This document shows positions 12,089-21,719 of a stretch of 64,000 bases of DNA, piece by piece. This DNA comes from Nelumbo lutea (Eukaryota > Streptophyta > Magnoliopsida > Proteales > Nelumbonaceae), in NCBI GenBank assembly GCA_022828595.1, contig JAKGHH010000004.1, forward strand, positions 58,629,421 through 58,693,420. The letters run 5' to 3'. A program made the translations under genes and the position numbers. Numbering within the stretch: the stretch's first letter is position 1; every line of letters begins with the position of its first letter. The notes under the pieces were generated by a model. That model was given only the letters and a program-made list of their open reading frames with translations. It was not told the DNA's origin and searched no databases.

Positions 12089-12890
12089 CAGTCCACAACC
12101 TAATTTGATTCATGTTCATTACATAGATATGAATTTTAATGTACATTCCATTTCCATTTATTCATCTTTGAGATTTCTCTCATTTCTCAGTGACGGAGAC
12201 TGTGAGTTGTTTCTGGAAATGTGGAAAATCACATAGGGTGCATGGAGCCAACTATTTCAGTTGCATAACCCTACCACCTTTCTGTGAAGGATCATATCCA
12301 CTCGTCACATGAGCTTTCCCTTTGGCCTCTGTCGAACAAGGTTCAGAGCCGTTTTCAGGTAAACCTTTCTATCCAGTGAGTGCTTACCCATCATGTTCGT
12401 GAACGCCAAGGTACCGTGAGAGAGTTCCCATTTTCTGGTGAAGCCCCTCCTACATCGGTCTATGACGCCCCTATCATCTTATGAAACATTCAGACAAGCC
12501 CAACAGCAAATGGATAGCCCATTTTCTGGTGTGTTTCCTCATTACTGAAGGACCCATCCTCATGCTAATGATGGAAGGCCTTTAGAGAGTTCATCATATG
12601 AATCTCCCTATCACATGCACTCATATTAGCTGGAGGGAATAGTTCATTATGCCCTAGTTTGATTTAGGTCAAACCAAAGTGGCTCCCACTGACTTTCATA
12701 AAGTCGGATTTTGGTGGGCCTTAAATCGGCTAGGGTTCCGCACGTAATCTCTCAATGATGTGTGGGGCCCACCACTGATGGAGGTCATCGAATGACCAAA
12801 AGGGGCACCATGGCAATGATGTGTATTCAGCCATGGTATGCGCAAGAGCCACTGTCGAATGAGCATGGGCCAAGTACTTATGGCCCATCT
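12089..12890 (-). other. Leader of Copia A joined directly to LTR start by deletion
   Basis: Upstream non-coding leader of A, matching the leader of B at 51,160-51,990. At about 12,890 the leader text (reverse complement of ACTTATGGCCC) passes straight into LTR-start sequence. The PBS, the rest of the leader and about 1.6 kb of the 5' LTR are missing. Confidence 0.7.
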
Positions 12891-13136
12891 GTGTAATACC
12901 CCAACTGACTTGGTGGCACCAAAGTGTCAGCCTTATCAGGATAGGTCTCTCCAAACCGACCCACTGGCTGTGAACATTCTAAACTAACACGAGTCTCATT
13001 AAGTGTCCAATTTAAGGGTATTACACAGAAACATACCAAGGGAACATGAATCAAATATGTACTTTTATTCATTTACAATAAACTCATAATGTACATCATT
13101 CTGTTTGAAGCTAATGGCATACAAAACTATCTAATA
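12891..13136 (-). repeat. Remnant of 5' LTR of Copia A
   Basis: First 246 bases of the family LTR on the reverse strand, nearly the same as the aligned part of 8247-8000. The LTR start is mutated to TATTAGATAG at 13,136. Confidence 0.8.
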
Positions 13137-13774
13137 GTTCAAGGGTTGTAGAAGGGAAGGACGCCTAGATCTTGTCAAGAGGGGTTCCTGCAAGCTATTC
13201 AGCCAATCTACAACTACTGCTACTAGATCTGATCAACCGTCCTTTTATTTTCTTTATTTTATTTTCTGTTATTTTTATTCCAACATTCTTTTATATTTAA
13301 TTCATGTTCATTTCTCTATTTTGTAGATCTGAATTCGTCCGGTTCAAGGCAAAGGTGTCTCGAGGGATTTGAGGGCTGAAGAGGGGAAGAACGCCCAGTT
13401 CTTGTCAAGAGGGGTTCCTGCAAGATGTCCAGCCAATCTGTAGCTATCGCCACTAGTCCAAATTTTGGATCACTTTTATTTATTTCTTTTGTTAATTTCA
13501 GTACTCCGTTAATTTTTGAATTTTAGTTATTGTCTTTTTTAATTCCGAATCCTTAATTTCAGCATTAATAAATTTTATTTTATTATTTTCTACAATTCCC
13601 AATTGTATTCTCTTTCCTGGATCTAAATAGGTAATGGTTTTTCCCTTGCTTCTCTGTGGATACGACCCATTCTCACCCATTTACTGCATTTGTATTTGTT
13701 TGAGAATTGGAAAAATTTTATAAATATTAAACTGGTGTTCCGAAGTGGTTAACAACACGCTTTCGAACACACCA
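13137..13774 (+). repeat. F 5' LTR, right part, with a 230-bp-spaced direct repeat
   Basis: Resumes after A and ends ACACCA just before the primer site. Two copies of a roughly 76-base segment (13,151-13,228 and 13,381-13,456), each containing CTTGTCAAGAGGGGTTCCTG, are spaced 230 bases apart. Between and after them the DNA is T-rich. Near 13,665 the text GTGGATACGACCCATTCTC is typical of the end of Athila-type LTRs. Confidence 0.6.
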
Positions 13775-13779
13775 AGTTT

Positions 13780-13798
13780 TGGGCGCCATTGCCGAGGA
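13780..13798 (+). promoter_or_regulatory. Primer binding site of element F
   Basis: TGGGCGCCATTGCCGAGGA, five bases after the LTR end. It resembles TGGCGCCGTTGCCGGGGA, the usual site of Athila-like plant Gypsy elements, with three changes. The same site in better form occurs in H at 42,749-42,765 on the other strand. Confidence 0.65.
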
Positions 13799-15539
13799 AG
13801 CAATGGAGAAAAATTTTTATTTGCTTTATCCGGATCTATTTTATTATTTTTTTTTGTTTTATTACTTGATCAGTTATCTCATTTTAATTCTTACATCTCT
13901 TTGATTTGGCAAGATGAAACAACGAAGGTGGGGTACCGGAGCGTTACGGGACTGTGGAAGAAAAGAGAATAGAAGAGAAATGGGATTGCGTTTCAGGTGT
14001 AGTCGTCCCATTTCATTTTTTATTTTTGATTTTTATTTTCAAACTTTTTTGGTAGAATAGTGATTTTTGAATTTTTAGTTAATTTTTTTTAGTACTATTT
14101 CTCTTCCGCTTTGCTTATAGATCTATTTTTCATTCTTTATTTTAATTTCTTGTTCGAATTGTGTCTTATTAGGTTTGTATTTTTCTTTTATTTAAAAAAA
14201 CAGAAAAAAAAAATTGTTTATTTTATTTTATTTTATTTATTGCCGCATAACTTTCTTTTGTTTATTTTATTTTCATTTTAATTTTTAGAATAGCAATTTT
14301 CTTATTAGAATTTATTTTGGTAGTTGTTAATCTTTTTAGCATAATTATTTCTTTTATTTTCTGTTTGTTATTATTATTTGTTTCCTTATTTAATTCTCTT
14401 TTTTAGTTATTTAATTGAATAGTTAATCGTTAAATAGGAAATTGTTTAAATTTTTTAATTTGAATTTAAATTTGAATTTAAATTTAAATTTGAATCTGAA
14501 TTTGAATTTGAATTTCAAATTTCGAAATTTAAATTTAAATTTTCGAATTAAAAAAATATTAAAAAATAAAAAAGATAATTAATATTTTAAAAGTTTTGCA
14601 TTTGCATCCCAACATTTAGGGTTTCATATTCTAGAACTTGTATCATTTAGGTTTATTTAATTGCTAAATTATCATCACTCGCTGTGAATGTGTTAGGTTT
14701 TCCTTTTATTATTTTAATTGTTCCTTTTGCTTAATTATTTTATGTTATATTGCTGAATTTCATTTTAGAAATAATTGTTCATGCATTGTAATTAGTTGCA
14801 TTCATTTTGTTTGATTGTTTTTGTTTCGTTAATCCATTTTGTTTCATCACCCTTCCTTGGCCCAAAAATCACCACCCTTCACGTGTGGTTTACCCTAAAC
14901 CCTAATTTAAAATTTGGATAGCAAGATCCTTTAGGGAAGCCTCACACTTGGTTCAAAGGTGTGCTGAATTTTAGGAAAGCTTGTAATTACTTTCCATAAC
15001 CGGCAGTTGGTGTCTAAGGAAAGAGGTTAAACAGCTACGCCAAAGCGAGTTTTGTGGTTACTTAATTATGTCCTTGCGAGAGCAAGGGGAGCCTCCCACA
15101 TCCCCACCTCTTACCTGGCTAACCAAAGGAAGTGGTGTAATTCCAAGTGAACCTAAAAGGATTCACATTGGTTGAACCACTAGTTTAAACCCTAGGTCAG
15201 CCCATAGGTCGTGTGGTTGATTTGCTTGCATTTTTTTTAAAGTTCAAATTTGAATTTAAATTTTAGGAATTTAAATTTCAAAATCTACATTTGAATTTAA
15301 AATTTCAAAAATTTAAAATTTGACTTAAAAAAAAAAAGAGAAAACCAAAAAAAATAAATAATAAATAAATAAACAAAAAAAAGGAAAAAAATCAAATTTG
15401 AGTTTAAATTTCAAAGTCCAAACTTGAAATTAAAATTCAAAAATTTAAATTTCAAATTTCAAAAAGAAGAAAAAAGGGGTTAAAATAAAATGAATTCAAT
15501 GGCCAGAGTTTGTGGAATGAGAAACTACTTCCAAACTAA
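13799..15539 (+). other. AT-rich leader of element F, no gene
   Basis: Long non-coding leader. 14,450-14,545 is a run of six-base units AATTTG/AATTTA, and 15,235-15,460 returns to similar AAATTT-rich text with A-runs. The part 14,840-15,200 is of normal complexity but has no long frame and no recognised signal. I found no splice-defined gene here. Confidence 0.6.
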
Positions 15540-16250
15540 GTCACAGATAGATTGGAACCATGTGTCATGACAACTGGACAAGATCAATGGGATGGCCCAA
15601 ACACTTGACCAAGTCCTTTCATGTCGTCAACAATTTAGCCCATTCCCAACATTGTTATCCTGCCCAACATGTTCCATCTGTGAAGCCCGACCCATCATGT
15701 CAGTCAGTGCCCTACGGCGGGCCCATATCAACCAATCATTCCAGAGCAAGTACATGCAGCTAATGGATTTCTCCAACCCAATGCTAACCCATCCTTTAGT
15801 TCATATAACCCTGGGTGGGAAAATCAACCCTATTTTGCTTATTGGGCCCAAGCCCAAAAAACCACCCTGCTAGATGCACTGTCAATGGTCTGAAGCCCAA
15901 ACTCATTGTGAGTATCATGATTACCCTGGGACCCAACCAGTTCAGCCTTATCAAGCCGATTCATTTGATGATAGGTTTCTACAGCTCCAACAGCTAATCT
16001 TAGCTCAGCAATAGTCAATCCTAAAATTTGAGAGCCAATTAATTCAACTCATGGAAGCTAACCTGCAATGGAAAAATGATTCAATGCTTAGTCAGCCGGT
16101 TGTAGACCCTAGAGATGAATAGTCTTCCCCAATACCAAGATCTTACAACCTTTAATGCCCCCATACTTAGAAAATGCTGAAGAAATCCCAACTCTTCAAA
16201 GGGAGGGAAAGTGTGAAGACCTATATGAGTTTGGAAGTCCTTCTGCCTAT
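15540..16250 (+). pseudogene. Athila-like gag relic (F)
   Basis: Broken C-terminal half of a Gypsy gag. In one frame around 15,760-15,840 it reads NANPSFSSYNPGWENQPYF, matching the motif YSNTYNPGWRNHPNF that follows the zinc knuckle in Athila-like gag proteins. Cysteine-rich text just before it (15,655-15,700) may be the decayed knuckle. The rest is in other frames with stops. 16,250-16,399 has no clear homology. Confidence 0.5.
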
Positions 16251-16399
16251 CCATAATAGAATAGGAATTGTTGTACGATAGATGTAGGGAGAAACCCGGG
16301 AGAAACCAATCTGGTCATAGTAGACCCGACGAAAGAAGCTAATGCCTTAACAAAGTCTCCTCACCCATTTCAATCCTGGCCTACTGTTGAACCTCTACC

Positions 16400-17343
16400 A
16401 CAACTATGTGAGTAAGGTCCTGCATGCTGCTAAAACAATATATCCTAATATAGAGAAGCTCTGCTTTGCATTAGTGTAAGTTGCCCAGAAATTAAGGCCC
16501 TACTTTCAAGCCCATACCACTGTCGTCCTAACCGATCGACCCCCTGAAGTAGACTCTTCAGAAGCCTGATGTCTTGGGGAGATTGACAAAATGGGCAATA
16601 GAGCTTAGTGAGTACGACATTCATTATGAGCCGCAATCGGTGATAAAGGCACAGATTCTGGTAGATTTTATTACCGAGTGTACTTTCAGTTTGCCAACCC
16701 CTAACACGACTAAGCCTGCAGAAGCATTGAAGACTTCAACCAGTGTGGCACCACGCCGAACCTGCGAGATCAGAGCTGGGACAAGGAGCCCTAGATAATC
16801 CATGTGGATGGCTTATCCAATCAGAGTGGAAGAGGAGCTAGGTTGATACTCTACAAACCTAGTGAGGTAAAGCTGGAATACGCACTCCAATTTCAGTTCC
16901 GAGCTTCAAACAATGAGGCTGAGTATGAGGCATTAATGGCTGGGCTGGCACTAGCAAAGGAGGTAGGAGTCAAACATCTTGTAGCTTGTAGCGACTCACA
17001 ACTAGTAGTGAACCAGGTAAACTGGGATTATGAAGCACGAGAGCCCACTATGGCAGCCTATTTGGCCAAGGTCAGGGAACTCTTGCATAATTTCCACTCT
17101 TGCTACTTCCAGCAAGTTTCGAGATCAGAAAACACAGAATCTGATGCCCTCTTGAGACTAGCGAGCACGATTGACTCGACAAAAAGAATAGTTTGCATAG
17201 AAGAGCTACCTCGCCTTTCAATTGAAAAAGGAGCAGAAGAGGTCACCCACATAGAAATCACTGAGCGGAGTTGGATAGATCCGATCTTCAACTACCTGAA
17301 GCATGGACATTGCCAAAAGAAAGAAATGCAGCTTGATGGATAG
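16400..17343 (+). pseudogene. Gypsy RT C-terminus and RNase H relic (G)
   Basis: G resumes with YVSKVLHAAKTIYPNIEKL, the tail of the RT/RNase H module, then GRLTKWAIELSEYDIHYEP and IKAQILVDFI (16,574-16,680). The second RNase H-like domain (16,801-17,343) is open for 180 codons. It holds HVDGLSNQSGRGA, NNEAEYEALMAGLALAKE, CSDSQLVVNQV and ESDALLRLAS, covering the Asp, Glu, Asp and Asp positions of the active site. The catalytic RT centre itself is absent. Stops and a frame change occur before 16,574. Confidence 0.85.
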
Positions 17344-18497
17344 AACAACAGGCAGCTAGCTACGTAATAGTGGGCGAGCTTCTCTACAGAAGGTCCTTCA
17401 CACTACCCTACCTACGATGCCTACGACGCACTGAAGTAGACTAAGTGTTGCATGAGATTCACGAAGGGCTCTGCAGAGGACACCTGGGGGACAAAGTCCT
17501 CGCTCAGAAGGCGATGCGACAAGGGTACTACTGGCCCTCCATGAAAGCAGACGCGACCGAGATAGTCCAGCAATGTGACAAATGCCAATGACATGCCAAC
17601 ATCTTACACCAACCAGCTGCTGACCTAAGATACTTAACTAGCTTGTGGCCATTTGTGCAATGGGGCATAGACTTGCTAGGCCCCTTCCCATCAGCAAAAT
17701 GACAAAAAAAGTTCCTAGTAGTAGTAGTGGACTGTTTTACCAAATGGGTAGTCAAGCCTCTGGTCACCATAACAGCTCGCAACATCCAAAATTTCTTTTG
17801 GCGAAGCATCGTCTACAGATTCAGACTACCCAACATGTTGATTTCAAATAACAGGAAGATGTTTGAAGATATCAAGTTCCAAAATTGGTGCGCAAAGATG
17901 GGAATAAGGCAAAATTTCACCTCGGTGGTGCACCCCCAAGCTAATAGACAAGCTGAAATTACCTACAAGGCCATTCTACGTGGCCTCAAAGCTCGACTCT
18001 CCCAACCTAAGGGTTTATGGGTGGAAGAGTTACCTAGTGTATTGTGGGTGTACAAAACCACTGGCAAGACAACAATAAGCAAGACAAATTTCAACTAGAC
18101 CTACGAGACCGAAGCAATAATACTATATGAAATGGAGATACCAACATTATGATTTGAAGCATTCGCCGAAGAGTCAAATGAAGAAGATTTATGAGCAAAC
18201 CTTGTCTTGGTGGAAGAAATCAAGGACCTGGCTTACATACAAACTGTTCCATACCAACAACGTATAGCTCGGTACTATAACGCCAGAGTTAAGAGACGCC
18301 GCTTCAGGGCTGGTGACTTGGTACTCAAGAAGGGTATGGTAACTAAGCCCGGTGTAGGAAAGTTCGGCCCAAATTGAGAGGGCCCCTACAAGGTCTCCAA
18401 AATCATAGGTGGGAACATGTATGAGCTTGAAACACTTGAAGGGAAGGTAGTGCCATGGGCCTGGAATGTAGATAACCTACATAGGTACTACATTTGA
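17344..18497 (+). pseudogene. Gypsy integrase relic (G)
   Basis: Contains the N-terminal HHCC zinc segment (HEIHEGLCRGHLGDKVLAQ, then QQCDKCQ, 17,450-17,590). The rve core follows, with WGIDLLGPFP (first Asp) and HPQANRQAEITYKAI (Glu). The second catalytic aspartate, normally ISDNG, reads ISNNR at about 17,841. The C-terminal region with FRAGDLVLKK, EGPYKVSKI and NLHRYYI ends at a TGA (18,495-18,497), the normal end of the polyprotein. In-frame stops occur near 17,341, 17,590, 17,700, 18,096 and 18,376. An Asp-to-Asn change plus stops make it inactive. Confidence 0.88.
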
Positions 18498-18824
18498 GGT
18501 GAAGTGTTTCGTGCCACATCTGTGAGCTCACCAAGGCTCATGACAAGGCTCGCTAGAGGTCAACTAACAACTCGACCAAGAATCATGGAAAGCAACCTTA
18601 CAAAATTAAAGAGCATAGAGATAGGTTCTATTAGCAAAACAACAATTGAGTCGAGCTAACTGACATGAAAGCGGCCAAGTAAACAAATGCTGGAAAAAAA
18701 ATGTTCAACCATTCGGACATAAACAGGGCATGCATGCCCTGGAAAAACTTACAGGAGAATACCAGCCCCCGAAACAATAGAGATACCACCACTACCACCT
18801 GACCAGCCAAGCTATAGGGCTAAG
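18498..18824 (+). other. Spacer between G integrase and the reverse-strand gene
   Basis: 327 bases without a frame or motif I recognise. It separates the stop of integrase from the converging stop of the reverse-strand gene at 18,825. Confidence 0.5.
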
Positions 18825-20689
18825 TTACTCATCACCGTAACCGTCCTGGACCTCCTCATTGCCTCCCTCCTCGACCCCTTCTTCACCATCCTCCTCCTCC
18901 TCCTCTGGGGTCAAGGGTTCTTCATCCACCTGCGTGATGAGCTTGTCTTGGACTCTACGCACAGAAACTGAGCCGACGTCGAGAGTAGGATATAGAGACT
19001 TCAGATAACGATATCATAATTTGAATCCCCTCTTCATTGAAGGGGTGTCATCCTCTGCTCTATTCTTTTCGTACTTTGGGGACTACAAATAAAGAGCAAC
19101 AGCCTCTTCCCTAGCTCGGTGTACATCCTGAGCACACGTCGACCGCCTCTCCTCTAGGTTGTGATGTGCCTCCATCAACTTGCATTGTGACTGGGTCAAC
19201 TTATATTGCAGATTCTGGTTCATTTGGTAGAGGCATTGGCGCTCCCCCTCCGAATCAACCCCAAGTTTTTGCAACTTGGCCTGAAGCAAGCCAATGTTCA
19301 CCTGCATGCTGGCCCTCTCCTTCGCCTGCAAGGATTGAAATCAGAATAAAGTACCTGGCAGAAAGGGATCAAGAAACTCAAAAATAAGAACAAACTTGGA
19401 TGATGCACTGAGTCATCCAAGCCCCAGTCTCAATAGGATCCAACTCAATGAACTGGCGCATGTCCTTGGGGAGGAGTATTCCCCTAGCTAGCTAGATAGC
19501 TACGCACGCATTGTTTGCCCGATCAAACACTGAAATGTCAGGAACACAAGGGATGAAGGGAGGGATGTCCAAGACGTAGGGGCCGGCCTCTCGCTCCTCT
19601 TGGCCAACCTGAGACTCAAGCAGAAGATGCTCTGTGCACATCTGCTCGTCATCCCCCTCCAAGTCAACAATAGAGGGCATGCTAGCCAAAGTTCCCTCCA
19701 CAGAAGAGCAACGCTCAGCTCAACGCTTTTTTCGAGATCTCCTATCTTTATCGATAGACATCATGGAAGTCAAGCTCGCCATACCTGCAAAAAAGAACAA
19801 AACCATTATTCGAGTTAATAATATAAGGAATACAAGATGCAAATGCATGACCTGTCAACTGACACACTTATGTGGCTCACACCCGCCTATACTAGCATGG
19901 GCTCAATCAAAACTCAAATTGCACCTCCTCACAAATAAACTCCTGAAGGGCAGCTCACAGTTCATCATCCTCACTCTTGCCAACATTTCGAGAATTATTG
20001 TACTAGATAGTATCGAGACCCCATCCACCATCCTTACCGAGATAGAAGAATCTCTTCTTCCACCCTTTAACTTTGTTAGGAAAATTAGTCAGCACCTTCC
20101 TACCACTACGAAAAGGAAGGTAGAAACAAAAGGGACCTGAAATCTTCTTCATATGAACCAAGGTGGAAAAGGCTTCGAGACTCAAAGGGAAGTTCCGATG
20201 GTGGAACAAGCTGATTAAGCCCACCAGAGCCCGAATCGTGTTTGGTAAGAGCTGACTTAAAGGCACACAATAATGCCTCAGCACTGCCACTATGAAAGGG
20301 TGAAGAGGGAAGTGGAGACCCATGGCCAATGCCTCCTTATAGACACATAGAGTGTTTTGACCGTGATCCCAGGGGTAATGATCGGCCGGCATTTCGATCC
20401 AACTAAGCTCGTTGGCAATCTCATAGTGGTGGCACAACTCGATTATCTCTTCACTAGACAGCTCGGTCAGGTTGAAGGAAGACATGGCCTACTCGACCTC
20501 GTGCCTCTTTCCCACCATGGCACAACCACAGAACACACCAAATGAGTCCTCCCCCGGGGGACTCACTTCGCCATTTGAGCCATGGTCTAACAACCTATCC
20601 TTCAATGCACTACCAGACATGGTGAAAAGAGCTTGAATACTCACCGGAGAGATGGAAGAAACCTGGAAAACAGTAGCGGAAGAGCTCAA
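18825..20689 (-). pseudogene. Reverse-strand extra gene of G (Transposase_28-like protein with coiled coil and acidic tail)
   Basis: The main exon (20,689-about 20,003) starts at 20,689 or at the better candidate MSGSALKDRLLDHGS (20,620). It contains ELCHHYEIANELSW, YKEALAMGLHFPLHPFIVAV, LPNTIRALVGLISLF and GPFCFYLPFRS. This pattern resembles the plant family called putative gypsy-type transposon (Transposase_28). A single TAG (20,489-20,491) interrupts this exon. Later exons follow likely introns: acceptor TTTTTTGCAG near 19,786, and a GT...TTGCAG intron around 19,396-19,330. The exon at 19,329-19,083 is a coiled coil. The end is an EEEEEDGEE-type tail stopping at 18,825-18,827. The role is unknown. 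A stop near 19,490 and another before 19,701 add to the damage. Confidence 0.65.
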
Positions 20690-20806
20690 AGTAGTAGGAA
20701 GATGGAGCTCAACTCGATAGATTGGCTCAGATCGCAGAATTGCAAACCTCTAAAATCCTCCAAGAAGCTATAGTGTGTGTGTGTGGACCTCAGCAGGGAC
20801 CCCATA

Positions 20807-20814
20807 CTTATAAA
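20807..20814 (-). promoter_or_regulatory. Possible TATA box for the reverse-strand gene
   Basis: Reverse strand TTTATAAG, about 190 bases before the ATG at 20,620 and oriented toward it. 20,690-21,103 is otherwise non-coding, with a TG-dinucleotide run (20,770-20,785) and GC-rich text. A promoter here would be independent of the LTR promoter. Confidence 0.35.
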
Positions 20815-21103
20815 TCGCTAAGAATCATATCGACGGTGCAGATATGAGTTGTAAATGGTAGGGGCGCACGAGTCAGAGATCCGACAGTGTAGATTTTGGG
20901 CGCGCAGAACAGATGGACTACAACTGTCAGGGAGCGTGGGCTCAAAATTTTGAGTGCAAAAAATTCAAAATTTGAAATTTCAAAATTGCGTGCGCGCACA
21001 ACGTGCACCAGGATTTGAACTTGCATGCCCGCCAAAGACTCCTCCACGTGCATGCCCGAAATTTTTTCCCTCCTCTTTCAAGATTTGAAATTCTCCAAAA
21101 AGC

Positions 21104-21719
21104 ATTGGAGCACCTCACACAGACCTCTCTCAACCTCAGCAAGGATGAGCTAGTAAGGCCCCAAAGGTTGCTGGTGACCTGGCTTAGAAGACAATCAAGC
21201 TAAGGTGAGCTAAGGTGACCCGCGAGGATGAGCTCGTCTAACCGCCTCCACATCCCACTCCCAAGGCCGTCGATATCGTAACCGTTGGAGCAGCTTGCCG
21301 AACCGTGCACCACAATCTGAGCGAACGAATTGTAACTGCCACTCAGATCTAGTAACTGACACATTAATATGCCTTATACTGGGGAAATAGCTCTGCCAGA
21401 AACTCAGAGACGTTGCCAAGGTACCCTAAACCTCTGATAACTACAAAAGGAGCCCAAATTCACCTGGGGAGGTACGCATGTTCATACTCTCAAGCTCTCT
21501 CACTCTCAGAGAAATCTCCATTCACTTATTGGCTTAAGCATCAGAGTGTTCTCCTCGGGTAAAAACTATCCGGGCACTCTCACTCTTCTTCCCTTGCAAC
21601 TCGCTTTAGCTTAGACATCCAAACATCAACTCAACCACACAGTTCAGCCAAGCCAAATTGACATACAGTCATAGTCCGAGTCACAGTACATGAGGGAGTG
21701 TTCAGATTGCATGACATCA
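21104..21719 (+). repeat. 3' LTR of element G, 5'-truncated
   Basis: Aligns with 2963-3579 and ends with the same ACATCA. The first 96 bases of the 5' LTR have no counterpart, and no polypurine tract is visible before 21,104, so a rearrangement removed the junction. The TATA box is mutated to TACAAAAGG. Confidence 0.85.

Larger units (their letters stand above)
6349..13136 (-). mobile_element. Element A: Copia retrotransposon inserted in F 5' LTR
   Basis: Reverse-strand element with a complete 3' LTR (8247 to 6349), a broken gag-pol gene (12,088 to 8255), a shortened leader and only the first 246 bases of the 5' LTR (13,136 to 12,891). Flanks are TTTCA (6344-6348) and GTTCA (13,137-13,141), matching at four of five bases. 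It is the same family as B, D and the solo LTR at 24,248, with LTRs starting TGTTAGACAG and ending ATCCCTTCA. A deletion removed the primer site and most of the 5' LTR. Confidence 0.85.
5579..16399 (+). mobile_element. Element F: Athila-like Gypsy fragment inside G, itself interrupted by Copia A
   Basis: Consists of a 5' LTR split by A (5579-6348 and 13,137-13,774), a primer site, a long AT-rich leader and a gag relic. It stops near 16,399, where G resumes. No pol, polypurine tract or 3' LTR is seen, so the right end was lost in a deletion that also removed G's RT. The primer site and the gag motif YNPGW support an Athila-like Gypsy. The left boundary rests on a TG start and the loss of G homology; no target duplication can be read. 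Confidence 0.65.
2867..21719 (+). mobile_element. Element G: Tat-lineage Gypsy retrotransposon with a reverse-strand extra gene, interrupted by F
   Basis: 5' LTR (2867-3579), primer site, gag, protease, then a foreign block (5579-about 16,399), RT end, RNase H, integrase, a reverse-strand gene and a 3' LTR (to 21,719). The flanking bases ATAAC (2862-2866) and ATAAA (21,720-21,724) match at four of five positions, as expected for a mutated 5-bp target duplication. Gene order with integrase last marks it as Gypsy. The extra gene between integrase and 3' LTR points to the Tat lineage. Most of the RT is absent, so the element was both interrupted and deleted. Confidence 0.85.

Noticed and set aside
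21000..21075. tRNA-like fragment on the reverse strand (GTTCAAATCC near the end of a GC-rich stretch)
   Set aside because: No D-arm or anticodon arm can be placed upstream at proper spacing, so it is not a tRNA gene.
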